A DNA stretch of 64,000 nucleotides, taken from Actinopolymorpha pittospori. GTDB taxonomy: Bacteria > Actinomycetota > Actinomycetes > Propionibacteriales > Actinopolymorphaceae. A program made the position numbers and the translations under genes. Below the pieces are notes generated by a model. The model was not told where the DNA came from. It did not search any database and was given only the letters and a program-made list of their open reading frames with translations. The first letter of the stretch is position 1. Every line of letters begins with the position of its first letter. This document shows positions 1 to 8,894 of this stretch, one piece after another. The stretch lies in assembly GCF_014873875.1 (NCBI RefSeq), contig NZ_JADBEM010000001.1:10134717-10198716 (forward strand). The letters are read 5' to 3'.

Positions 1-1397
1 TCGGCCGGGTGCCCTCCGTCGCGGTGAGTGGCCGCACCGGGGCCGGCCTGGACGAGCTTCGCGAGGAACTCCGCGCACTCACCCGGCGGCTGCCGGCTCC
101 GGATCCGGCGGCCGACGTACGACTGTGGGTCGACCGGTCGTTCACCGTCCGCGGCGCGGGGACGGTCGTCACCGGCACGCTCGCCGCGGGGACCCTCGCG
201 GTCGGCGACGAGCTCGTGGCACACGGGCGCGGAACGCGGCGTGCGGCCGGGGTACGGGTTCGGGTCCGGGGCCTCCAGGCACTCGGGACCGACCAGTCCA
301 CCGTCTCCGCGCCGGCCCGGGTCGCGGTCAACCTGCGCGGCGTCGAGCGTTCGGACCTGGCCCGCGGCGACGCCCTCCTCACGCCGGAGTCCTGGGTCAC
401 CACCGAGGTCGCGGACGTCATGCTGCGCTACGCCACCGACGAACCACCGGCCGGAACGCTGGTCCTGCACACCGGCGCGGCGGCCGTCCCCGTCCGGGCG
501 CGCCCGCTCGGCCCGGACACCGCCCGGCTCACCCTCGACCGGCCGCTCCCGCTCCGCACCGGAGACCACGGCCTGCTCCGCGACCCGGGCCGGCACGAGG
601 TCGCGGCCGGTGTCCTCGTCCTCGACGTCGCACCCGCGGCACTGCACCGGCGCGGAGCCGCGCGACTGCGGGCCCAGGCGCTGGCCGCCGCGGTGGACGT
701 GGCCGACCGACCCGCCCAACTCGCGGCACGCGTCGCCCACCTGCGGCTACGCGAACACGGCCTCGCCCGCCGCTCCGAGCTGTCGGCCATGGGGCTCCTC
801 GCGGCGGGCCGCGCCCTCGACGAGGAGTGGTACGCCGACGAAGCGCACTGGGCGGAACTGGTCCGCCGGGCACCCGAGGAGCTCGCGGCCTGGCAGCGGG
901 AGCACCCACTGGCCGCGGGCATGCCCGCCGACGTAGTCCGCCAGCGCCTCGACCTGCCCGCGGCGCTGATGTCGACCGTCACCGCGGCGGCCGGGCTCGT
1001 GCTGCGTGACGGGCTGGTCCGGCGTCCGGGCGCCGACACGGCGCTGCCCCCACCTGTGGAGAAGGCGGTCCGGGCGCTCGAGGACGAACTCGCCGCCGCA
1101 CCGTTCGCCGCGCCGGACGCCAAACGCCTGGAGGCGCTCGGACTCGGCACCCGCGAACTCGCCGCCGCCGTCCGCGCCGGACGCCTGGTCAAGGTGGCCG
1201 ACGGCCTCGTGCTGCTGCCGGACGCGGTGGAGCGGGCCGGGCGCACTCTCGCGACCCTCGATCCGCCGTTCACCCTCAGCCAGGCGAAGAACGCGCTCGG
1301 GACCACGCGCCGGGTGGCGGTGCCTCTGCTGGAGCTGCTCGACGAGCGCGGCGTCACTGACCGGCTGTCCGACAGCACGCGCCGACTCCGCTCCTAG
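1..1397 (+). CDS. selB: Selenocysteine-specific elongation factor SelB (5' truncated by window)
   Basis: SelB is the EF-Tu-like GTPase that brings Sec-tRNA to UGA codons followed by a SECIS hairpin. The window opens inside the gene: the frame is already open at base 3 and reads the end of the GTPase domain (VAVSGRTGAGLDELREEL). An EF-Tu domain-2-like barrel follows (VDRSFTVRGAGTVVTGTL, typical of SelB and other translational GTPases). The C-terminal half (roughly the last 250 residues) is the winged-helix array that binds SECIS RNA, with the usual LARRSEL and LGLGTRELAAAVRAGRLVKV segments. The gene ends 178 bp before a selenoprotein formate dehydrogenase, which fits its role. The GTP-binding P-loop lies upstream and cannot be checked here. 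Confidence 0.93.
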   Translation, partial: GRVPSVAVSGRTGAGLDELREELRALTRRLPAPDPAADVRLWVDRSFTVRGAGTVVTGTLAAGTLAVGDELVAHGRGTRRAAGVRVRVRGLQALGTDQSTVSAPARVAVNLRGVERSDLARGDALLTPESWVTTEVADVMLRYATDEPPAGTLVLHTGAAAVPVRARPLGPDTARLTLDRPLPLRTGDHGLLRDPGRHEVAAGVLVLDVAPAALHRRGAARLRAQALAAAVDVADRPAQLAARVAHLRLREHGLARRSELSAMGLLAAGRALDEEWYADEAHWAELVRRAPEELAAWQREHPLAAGMPADVVRQRLDLPAALMSTVTAAAGLVLRDGLVRRPGADTALPPPVEKAVRALEDELAAAPFAAPDAKRLEALGLGTRELAAAVRAGRLVKVADGLVLLPDAVERAGRTLATLDPPFTLSQAKNALGTTRRVAVPLLELLDERGVTDRLSDSTRRLRS

Positions 1398-1575
1398 AAG
1401 CCGCCGGGTCCCACCGGTCGGCACACCGGGGTCTTCGCGGGTCCACGATCAGGTCCGGCCCGACGTCTTTGGGCCCGGGGCGCTAGCCTGGCTACCGCCG
1501 GTATCCGGCACGGATCACCCCTCCTGGGTGTTTGTGTCGGTACCGTCCGGGAAGGGTCGACCTCGGGAGGCGATC

Positions 1576-4500
1576 ATGGGCGTACGACAGTGGATCGAAG
1601 GTTGGCCCGTCTACCGCCAGCTGACGGGCAGCGACCCGCTCGGCCGCGGTTCGGCGGTGACCTCGGCCCGCACCCGTGAGCTGGAGGCCCGTACGGCGAA
1701 GGCCGACTCGGTTGTCCGTTCGGTCTGTCCCTACTGCGCGGTCGGCTGCGGCCAGAAGGTCTACGTCAGGGACGGCCAGGTCACCCAGATCGAGGGCGAC
1801 CCCGACTCCCCGATCTCCCGCGGCCGGCTGTGCCCCAAGGGCTCCGCGAGCAAGCAGCTCGTCACCAGCCACACCCGCGTCACGACGGTCCTCTACCGCC
1901 GTCCGCGCGGGCGCGACTGGGAGCACCTCCCCCTCGACAAGGCGATGGACATGGTGGCCGACCGGGTGATCGAAACCCGCCGGCGCACCTGGCAGCAGGA
2001 CTTCGAAGGCCGGCGCGTACGCCGCACCATGGGCATCGCGAGCCTGGGTGGGGCGACGCTGGACAACGAAGAGAACTACCTGATGAAGAAGCTCTACAGC
2101 GCCATGGGCGCCATCCAGATCGAGAACCAGGCCCGGATTTGACACTCCGCCACCGTTCCCGGTCTGGGAACGAGTTTCGGTCGTGGCGGTGCCACGACGT
2201 TCCAGCAGGACCTCGCCAACGCTGACTGCATCCTCATCGAGGGCTCCAACATGGCCGAGTGCCATCCCGTGGGGTTCCAGTGGGTGATGGAGGCCAAGGC
2301 CAGGGGCGCGAAGATCATCCACGTCGACCCCAGGTTCACCCGGACCAGCGCGGTCGCCGACACCCACGTCGCGCTGCGGGCGGGCTCGGACATCGTGTTC
2401 CTCGGCGGCCTGGTCAACCACGTGCTGAGCAACGGCCTGGAGTTCCGGGACTACGTCACCGCCTACACCAACGCGGGCGCGATCCTGCGCGAGGACTTCC
2501 GCGACACCGAGGACCTCGACGGCCTCTTCTCCGGCTACGACCCCGACAACAGGCACTACGACACCCAGTCCTGGATGTACGAGGGCGCGGTGACACCTCC
2601 GGCTGCCGGTGAACGCGAGGAGGGCCCGGCCCGGGTCGAACCAGACGGTGACGGGGACACCGGAGGCCAGGGCGCCACGCAGGAGCACGGCGGCGCCCAG
2701 CACCGGGCGGCGGCGCGCGCGGAGGCCTACGGAAGTGGTGGGGCCGCCCTGACCACCAAGGCGCGGATCGACCCGACGCTAGAACACCCGCGCTGCGTGT
2801 TCCAGGTCCTCAAACGACACTTCGCCCGCTACACACCGGAGATGGTCGAGGAGACGTGCGGCATCTCCCGGGAGCAGTTCCTCGAGGTCGCCCGCGCGAT
2901 CACCGAGAACTCCGGCCGGGAGAAGACGACGGCGCTGGTCTACTCCGTCGGCTGGACCCAGCACACGGTCGGCGTGCAGTACATCCGTACGGCGTCGATC
3001 CTGCAGTTGCTCCTCGGCAACATCGGCCGTCCCGGTGGCGGCATCCTCGCCCTGCGCGGCCACGCCAGCATCCAGGGCTCCACCGACATCCCCACTCTCT
3101 TCAACCTGCTCCCGGGCTACCTGCCGATGCCGCACGCCCGTCAGCACCTCGACCTCGATGCCTACGTCGCGACCGACGAGGGACAGACCGGGTTCTGGGG
3201 CAACATCCGTAGCTACGCCGTGAGCCTGCTCAAGGCGTGGTGGGGCGACGCGGCCACGCCCGAGAACGACTTCTGCTTCGACTACCTCCCGCGCCTCAGC
3301 GGCGACCACGGCACCTACCAGACAGTCCTGAACCAGCTGTCCGGTGAGTGCAAGGGCTACTTCCTGGTCGGGGAGAATCCCGCGGTCGGCTCGGCCAACG
3401 CCAAGCTGCAGCGGCTCGGCATGGCCAACCTCGACTGGCTCGTCGTCCGTGACCTGCAGATGATCGAGAGCGCGACGTTCTGGAAGGACGGTCCGGAGAT
3501 CGAGACGGGTGAACTCGCGGTCGAGGAGATCCCGACCGAGGTCTTCTTCTTCCCCGCGGCGGCCCACACCGAGAAGTCCGGCAGCTTCACCAACACCCAG
3601 CGCCTGCTCCAGTGGCACCACCAGGCGGTCGAGCCGCCCGACGAAGCCCGCAGCGACCTGTGGTTCTACTACCACCTCGGCCGGATCATCCGGGACAAGC
3701 TCGCGGGTTCGACCGACGAGCGTGACCGCCCGCTGCTCGACCTGACCTGGGACTACCCGACCGAGGGGGAGTTCGACGACCCGAGCGCGGACGCCGTACT
3801 CCGGGAGATCAACGGTGTCGGCCCGGACGGCGCCGCACTCTCCTCCTACACCGAGCTCAAGGCGGACGGCAGCACCTCCTGCGGCACCTGGATCTACAGC
3901 GGTGTCTACGCCGGCGAGCACAACCACGCCGCCAACCGGCAGCCGGGCCAGGACCAGAGCTGGGTCGCACCGGGCTGGGCGTGGGCCTGGCCGGCCAACC
4001 GCCGGATCCTCTACAACCGGGCCTCCGCCGACCCGCAGGGCCGGCCCTGGAGCGAACGCAAGCGGTACGTCTGGTGGGACACCGCGCGGCTGCGCTGGGT
4101 CGGCGAGGACGTCCCCGACTTCGAGCCGACGAAGCCGCCGGACTACGTCCCGCCCGAGGGCGCCCGCGCCGAACACGCGCTGGCCGGTACCGACCCGTTC
4201 ATCATGCAGGCCGACGGCAAGGCCTGGCTGTTCGCGCCCGCCGGTCTGGCCGACGGGCCCCTGCCGGCCCACTATGAACCGGCCGAGTCGCCGATGGACA
4301 ACCCGTTGTACGGGCAGCAGGCCAACCCGACCCTGCAGGCCTACCCGCGCCGCACCAACCGCTACAACCCGACCAACGGCGAGCGTGGTGCGGAGGTGTT
4401 CCCGTACGTCTTCACGACGTACCGGCTCACCGAACACCACACGGCCGGCGGGATGAGCCGGACCCTGCCCTACCTCTCCGAACTCCAGCCCGAGTTCTTC

Positions 4501-4968
4501 TGCGAGGTGTCACCTGAACTCGCCGCCGAGCGCGGCCTGACCCACCTGGGCTGGGCGACGATCGTCTCCGCGCGGACGGCGATCGAGGCACGGGTGATGG
4601 TGACCGAACGCATGAAGCCGCTGCGGATGCGGCGCCGGACCATCCACCAGGTCGGCCTGCCCTACCACTGGGGCCCCAACGGCCTCAGTACCGGCGACGC
4701 GGCCAACGAACTCCTGTCCGTCGTCCTGGACCCCAACGTCCACATCCAGGAGTCCAAGGCGGCGACCTGCGACATCCGGCCGGGCCGCAGGCCGCGAGGC
4801 AAGGCGTTGTTGAGCATGCTGGCCGACTACCGTGGGCGGGCCGGGCTGCCGACGGACGCCGAGCCGAACGGCGTGGCCGGTGCGGGCGGCACCAGCGGTT
4901 TCCTCGGCCGCGGACCAGGGCCGAGCGGGGACACGCAAGGACCGACGACAGGAGGGGCTCCCCGATGA
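1576..4968 (+). CDS. fdhA: Selenocysteine-containing formate dehydrogenase catalytic subunit (in-frame UGA = Sec189)
   Basis: This is the molybdenum/tungsten bis-MGD formate dehydrogenase alpha subunit, oxidising formate to CO2. Reading through the TGA at 2140-2142 as selenocysteine gives 1,130 residues. The context NQARI-U-HSATVPGLGTSFGRGG is the classic Sec motif of FdnG/FdoG. A [4Fe-4S] site is formed by Cys51, Cys54, Cys58 and Cys86. The ATG at 1576 has GGGAGG 5 bases upstream. There is no twin-arginine signal peptide, unlike E. coli FdnG, so the subunit probably stays cytoplasmic. An extra Gly/Glu/Ala-rich segment of about 55 residues sits at roughly 336-390. The stop overlaps the next start (ATGA). 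Ordinary gene callers will split this gene at the UGA. Confidence 0.95.
2140..2172 (+). promoter_or_regulatory. Bacterial SECIS element directing Sec insertion at UGA 2140-2142
   Basis: Downstream of the UGA lies a perfect 7-bp hairpin: CGTTCCC (2154-2160), loop GGTCT (2161-2165), GGGAACG (2166-2172). The GGUCU apical loop and the 18-nt distance from UGA to the loop match E. coli fdhF as I recall it. This is the structure recognised by the SelB C-terminal domain, whose gene lies just upstream. Confidence 0.93.
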
Positions 4969-5894
4969 GTAACCGTCTGGCCGGGCCACTGGCCGACCCC
5001 GCCACCGACGCCGGCTACCCACCTGACCATCCAGAGCGGGTCGGCTTCTTCACCGACACCTCGGTCTGCATCGGCTGCAAGGCCTGCGAGGTCGCGTGCA
5101 AGGAGTGGAATATGTTGCCCGAGGACGGCATCGCCCTCCTCGGGCAGTCCTACGACAACACCGGCGCGCTGGGTTCGAGCACTTGGCGACACGTCGCCTT
5201 CGTCGAGCAGCGGGTGTCGGACACCAAAGCGCCCGTCGATCTCGGCATGCCCACCATCGGTACGCCGGGCCGGCTCGACCCGACCACCGCCCGCACCGTC
5301 GGCGAGGGCAACGGCGCCGACAGCGGCGCCCTGCGCTGGCTGATGTCGAGTGATGTCTGCAAGCACTGCACGCACGCCGCCTGCCTCGACGTCTGCCCGA
5401 CCGGTGCGTTGTTCCGCAGCGAGTTCGGCACCGTCGTCGTCCAGGACGACGTGTGCAACGGGTGCGGCTACTGCGTGTCGGCCTGCCCCTACGGCGTCAT
5501 CGACATCCGGCCCGACAACGGCGGCGCGTTCAAGTGCACGATGTGTTACGACCGGCTCGGCGACGGGCTGGAGCCGGCGTGTGCGAAGGCGTGTCCGACC
5601 GACTCGATCCAGTTCGGGCCACTCGACGAACTCCGCGAGCGGGCCCGCGCCCGGGTCGAGACCCTGCGGGAGGCCGGCGTCGACACGGCCCGGCTCTACG
5701 GCGAGGACCCGGGCGACGGTGTCGGTGGGGACGGTGCGTTCTTCCTGCTGCTGGACGAACCCGAGATCTACGGGCTCCCGCCCGACCCGGTGGTCACCAC
5801 CCGCGACATCCCGTCGATGTGGGCACACGCCGCCGTCGCCGCCCTGACCCTGGCCGGCGCGATCGCGGCGTCCTTCCTGGGGCGGCGCCGATGA
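4965..5894 (+). CDS. fdhB: Formate dehydrogenase iron-sulfur (beta) subunit
   Basis: This 309-residue electron-transfer subunit resembles FdnH/HybA. It has four ferredoxin-type cysteine motifs: CIGCKACEVAC (residues 35-45), CKHCTHAACLDVC (about 132-144), CNGCGYCVSAC (about 164-174) and CTMC...CAKAC (about 185-210), enough for four [4Fe-4S] clusters. A single hydrophobic C-terminal helix (WAHAAVAALTLAGAIAASFL) should anchor it to the membrane. It would wire electrons from the selenocysteine subunit to the membrane subunit. Start and stop both overlap their neighbours by ATGA, indicating translational coupling in one operon. Confidence 0.93.
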   Translation: MSNRLAGPLADPATDAGYPPDHPERVGFFTDTSVCIGCKACEVACKEWNMLPEDGIALLGQSYDNTGALGSSTWRHVAFVEQRVSDTKAPVDLGMPTIGTPGRLDPTTARTVGEGNGADSGALRWLMSSDVCKHCTHAACLDVCPTGALFRSEFGTVVVQDDVCNGCGYCVSACPYGVIDIRPDNGGAFKCTMCYDRLGDGLEPACAKACPTDSIQFGPLDELRERARARVETLREAGVDTARLYGEDPGDGVGGDGAFFLLLDEPEIYGLPPDPVVTTRDIPSMWAHAAVAALTLAGAIAASFLGRRR

Positions 5895-6859
5895 AGACCC
5901 GTGAAGAGCTCCAGGTGCCGAAGGCGGAGTTCCGCTCCTACTACGGCCGTCCGATCCTCAAGCAGCCGCACTGGCGCGTCCCCGACGTACCCCTCTATCT
6001 GTTCCTGGGTGGGCTCGCGGGCGCGTCCGCGAGCATGGCGGCCCTCGCCGACCTCACCGGACGGCCGGAGCTGGCCCGGGTCGGCCGGCTCGCCGCGGCC
6101 GGTGGGGCCTCGGCCAGCGTGGTGGCGTTGATCCACGACCTGGGTCGACCGACACGGTTCCTGAACATGCTGCGGGTGTTCAAGCCGACGTCCCCGCTGT
6201 CGGTCGGTTCGTGGATCCTCGCGCCGTTCTCCGCGGCGGCGACGACCGCCGCGGCCTCCTCGGTCACCGGTCTTCTTCCCCAGGTGGGGCGGGTGGCGGG
6301 AATCGGCGCCGGGGTCCTGGGTCCGGCCCTGTCCACCTACACCGCGGTCCTGCTCGCCGACACCGCCGTTCCCGCCTGGCACGAGTACTACCCGGAGCTG
6401 CCGTTCGTCTTCGGTGGCAGCGCGCTGGCCAGCGCCGCGGGCGCCGCACTGGTCGCCGCGCCGCCCGCCGAGCAGGCTCCCGCCCGAAAGATGGCGGTCC
6501 TCGGCGCCGGCCTGGAACTCGCCGCCATGAGCCGGATCGAACGCCGTGGCGGGGTGGTGGGCGAGCCCTACCGGCAGGGCCGTCCGCACCAGCTGCTGCG
6601 CGCGGGTCGGATCCTCACCGGTGTCGGCGCGGGCCTGGCGGTCCTCGGGCGGCGCAGCCGGCTGACCTCGGCGGTCGCCGGAACCGCGCTCCTCGCGGGT
6701 GGGCTGTGCACGAGGTTCGGCGTCTTCTACGCCGGGCGGGCATCCGCGGCCGACCCGAGGTACGTCGTCCTCCCCCAGCGCGAGCGGCTGGCCGCCCAGG
6801 CGGCCCAGGCCGGCCAGCGCGGGACGGCGGATGGCACAACCCCGTCGAGCACGCCGTAG
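5891..6859 (+). CDS. NrfD/PsrC-type membrane subunit of formate dehydrogenase
   Basis: The 322-residue polytopic protein starts MKTREELQVPKAEFRSYYGRP and resembles NrfD-family quinone-reactive membrane subunits (LYLFLGGLAGASASMAAL, then IHDLGRPTRFLNMLRVFKPTSPLSVGSW). It replaces the cytochrome b subunit (FdnI) of enterobacterial formate dehydrogenase N, so electrons probably pass to menaquinone without heme b. The start overlaps the stop of the beta subunit (ATGA). The C-terminus ends in a hydrophilic Ala/Gln/Gly-rich tail. Confidence 0.88.
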   Translation: MKTREELQVPKAEFRSYYGRPILKQPHWRVPDVPLYLFLGGLAGASASMAALADLTGRPELARVGRLAAAGGASASVVALIHDLGRPTRFLNMLRVFKPTSPLSVGSWILAPFSAAATTAAASSVTGLLPQVGRVAGIGAGVLGPALSTYTAVLLADTAVPAWHEYYPELPFVFGGSALASAAGAALVAAPPAEQAPARKMAVLGAGLELAAMSRIERRGGVVGEPYRQGRPHQLLRAGRILTGVGAGLAVLGRRSRLTSAVAGTALLAGGLCTRFGVFYAGRASAADPRYVVLPQRERLAAQAAQAGQRGTADGTTPSSTP

Positions 6860-6883
6860 GTTCAGTGGAGGCAGGATGGGCGG

Positions 6884-7516
6884 ATGCGGATTCGCGCTGT
6901 CAGCCCGGACCTCCTGGTCGAGGAGATCGCCGACTCGATCGCGGCACGCCCGGCCGACTCCTGGACTCGGGTGCTGGTCGACGGCGCACCGCCGACCACG
7001 CCGGCCGAGTGGGCCGACGCGCTGGCCGCTCCCCTGCGTGCTCGCGGCCGCGCCGTGGTCCGAGTACGCGCCGAGGACTACCTGCGTCCGGCGTCCCTGC
7101 GCTTCGAACGAGGCCGCACCGACCCGGACGTGCTCTATGAGGACTGGCTCGACGACCGGGGCCTGATCCGCGAGGTCCTCGAGCCCCTCGATCCGGGCGG
7201 CACCGGCCGGATCCTGCCGGCGCTGTGGAACGCCGAGACCGACCGCGCCCACCGCGCCGACTACCTGGTCGTCCCACCGGGCGGCGTGCTGTTGTTGAGT
7301 GGCTCGCTGTTGCTGGGTCGCTGGCTGCCGGTCGACCTCGCGGTGCACCTGTCCCTGTCGCCGGCGGCCCTGGCCCGACAGACACCGGAGGAGGAGCACT
7401 GGATGCTCCCGGCGTACGACCGCTACGACGCCGAGGTCGAGCCGAGCGAGGTCGCCGAGATCGTCGTACGACTGGACAACCCGCGCCACCCCGCCGTCGT
7501 CGAGTCGACCCGCTGA
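6884..7516 (+). CDS. Uridine-kinase-like P-loop-fold protein with a degenerate Walker A
   Basis: The 210-residue protein is laid out like actinobacterial uridine kinase-like proteins: VLVDGAPPTTPAEWADALAAPL where a Walker A loop would sit, then RVRAEDYLRPASLRFERGRTDPDVLYEDWLDD, and a late GVLLLSGSLLLGRWLPVDLAVHL strand. The usual GxxGxGKS/T is absent, so nucleotide binding is doubtful. It starts 24 bp after the formate dehydrogenase operon and could be co-transcribed, but no functional link is known to me. Confidence 0.7.
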   Translation: MRIRAVSPDLLVEEIADSIAARPADSWTRVLVDGAPPTTPAEWADALAAPLRARGRAVVRVRAEDYLRPASLRFERGRTDPDVLYEDWLDDRGLIREVLEPLDPGGTGRILPALWNAETDRAHRADYLVVPPGGVLLLSGSLLLGRWLPVDLAVHLSLSPAALARQTPEEEHWMLPAYDRYDAEVEPSEVAEIVVRLDNPRHPAVVESTR

Positions 7517-7580
7517 GACCGCGGGCAGCTCCCTCGGGGCCGGAGGCGAGGACGTGTCTGTTCCCGGTCGTTCCCGGTCG

Positions 7581-7590
7581 ACAACGTTGT
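7581..7590. promoter_or_regulatory. LacI-type palindrome ACAACGTTGT upstream of GH43 gene
   Basis: A perfect 10-bp palindrome centred on AACGTT lies about 100 bp upstream of the GH43 start. The central CG with A/T-rich flanks is typical of LacI/GalR operators that control sugar-hydrolase genes. No LacI gene is present in the window. It is preceded by a short direct repeat (ttcccggtcg twice, 7561-7580). Confidence 0.35.
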
Positions 7591-7688
7591 AATGGCCGCG
7601 TACGCGCTACTACGGTGGCACGTCGGAAAGCGCTTCCCGTCCTACGTCGAGCCGCACCGCACTCGCCGGAACCATCGCTGGAGTGATC

Positions 7689-8723
7689 ATGCGCATCCTC
7701 GTCCGGGCCACCGCGACGCTGGTCCTCGCCCTCGCCGCTCTCTGGGGAACGGCCGGACCCACCCCCGCCCGACCAGCCGCCGCCGCCCGCCCACCCGCCG
7801 TCGAGGGCCAACCCTGTGCCGCGCGGACCGGGGATGACGCCTACCCGAACCCGTTGAACGAGTGCGCCGCGGCCGATCCGGGCATGGTGATCCGGGGCAA
7901 TACCTGGTACGCGTTCACCACCGGCATGAAGCTCTACAAGTCCAGCGACGCCGGGCACACCTGGAGCGATCTCGGCCGTTTCCTGCAGATCCCGGCCGGC
8001 TACGTCGACGCGTGGGCGCCGGAGGTCTACCGGATCGGGAACACCTGGATCTGCTACTTCTCGATGCGTCCGGGCCCGGGCCAGTTCGCCAAGGTGTTCG
8101 TCGCGACGTCGGACCGGCTGAAGAGCGGATGGCAGTTGCGGGAGCAGCCACTCGCTGAGGATCCGACCGTCAGCATGATCGACGCCAGCATGTTCCGCGC
8201 GCCCGGCGGCCAGCGTTACCTGCTCTACAAGGAGATCGGCAACCGGCGCATCATGATCGACCGACTGTCCGCCGACGGGCTCACCCTCGCCCGCCAGCCC
8301 ACGCCGATCCTGTCCAACACACTGCCGTGGGAGGGCAACTCCGTCGAGGCGCCGAGCATGGTCTACCGGCGCGCCGACCGGCACTACTACCTCTTCTACA
8401 GCGGCAACCTCTACACACCGACCGGCCACTACGGCGTCGGCGTCGCCCGCGCCACCACACCAACCGCGTCCTTCGACGCCGGCAAGCTACCCGAGCCGAT
8501 CCTGCGCGAGGACGCGGACTTCGCCTCACCGGGCCACCAGTTCCCGACCCAGGCGACGGTCGACGGGCGGCGGACCGACGTGCTCTTCTACCACGCGTAC
8601 CCACTGCGCGACCCGGCCGGAAACCCACTCCCGAGCCCGGCGCCGCGAGCGCTGATGATGGACGTCCTCACCTGGGGAGCCGACGGCTGGCCGCAGGTTC
8701 ATGACGGAACGCCCAGCCGGTAG
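7689..8723 (+). CDS. Secreted glycoside hydrolase family 43-like protein
   Basis: The product has a signal peptide (MRILVRATATLVLALAALWG...ARPAAA) followed by a five-bladed propeller of GH43 type. Candidate catalytic residues are visible: the base Asp in AADPGMV, the pKa-modulating Asp in MIDASMF and the acid Glu in VEAPSMVYR. YVDAWAPEVYR is also typical of the family, which acts on arabinan or xylan side chains. ATG 7689 was chosen because GGAG at 7680-7683 lies 5 bases upstream. A GTG at 7683 is in frame but overlaps that site. Length is 344 residues including the signal. Substrate cannot be told from sequence. Confidence 0.85.
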   Translation: MRILVRATATLVLALAALWGTAGPTPARPAAAARPPAVEGQPCAARTGDDAYPNPLNECAAADPGMVIRGNTWYAFTTGMKLYKSSDAGHTWSDLGRFLQIPAGYVDAWAPEVYRIGNTWICYFSMRPGPGQFAKVFVATSDRLKSGWQLREQPLAEDPTVSMIDASMFRAPGGQRYLLYKEIGNRRIMIDRLSADGLTLARQPTPILSNTLPWEGNSVEAPSMVYRRADRHYYLFYSGNLYTPTGHYGVGVARATTPTASFDAGKLPEPILREDADFASPGHQFPTQATVDGRRTDVLFYHAYPLRDPAGNPLPSPAPRALMMDVLTWGADGWPQVHDGTPSR

Positions 8724-8748
8724 GGGGAGCGCCTGCTAGGGTCCTCCC

Positions 8749-8787
8749 GTGATCGTGCGCGTGAACGGTTGGTGGTCCGCCTCCTAG
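8749..8787 (+). CDS. trpL: trp leader peptide (MIVRVNGWWSAS)
   Basis: A 12-codon ORF with two consecutive Trp codons (8770-8775) ends in TAG just inside stem 2 of the attenuator. GTG 8749 has AGGG (8738-8741) 7 bases upstream. An internal GTG at 8761 is in frame but lacks a ribosome binding site. Ribosome stalling at the Trp codons would choose between antiterminator and terminator ahead of trpD. It was recognised from codon content plus the RNA structures around it. Confidence 0.85.
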   Translation: MIVRVNGWWSAS

Positions 8788-8840
8788 GCGGCCCACCCGT
8801 TCAGCGCGACACCCAACGGCCGCCTCGACGAGGCGGCCGT
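8771..8840 (+). promoter_or_regulatory. Tryptophan transcription attenuator of trpD
   Basis: Four mutually exclusive segments are visible. Segment 1 (8771-8781, containing the Trp codons) pairs with segment 2 (8787-8797) over 11 positions with one mismatch. Segment 2 (8786-8793, AGGCGGCC) pairs perfectly with segment 3 (8818-8825, GGCCGCCT) as antiterminator. Segment 3 (8816-8825) pairs with segment 4 (8831-8840) as a 10-bp terminator stem with loop CGACG. There is no long U-run after segment 4, as is usual in high-GC actinobacteria. Low Trp-tRNA should stall the leader ribosome and free segment 2 for antitermination. Confidence 0.85.
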
Positions 8841-8894
8841 CGTCATGTCCGGACCACCATGCCTCGTCGGGCAGGCCCGACCCGAGGATCAGCC

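Noticed and set aside
1398..1575. selC (tRNA-Sec) between selB and fdhA
   Set aside because: No 90-100 nt cloverleaf with a TCA anticodon and CCA-type acceptor could be drawn here.
2779..4440. Long antisense ORF opposite the formate dehydrogenase subunit, and similar long shadows elsewhere
   Set aside because: High-GC coding DNA leaves long open antisense frames; these have no domains or ribosome binding sites.
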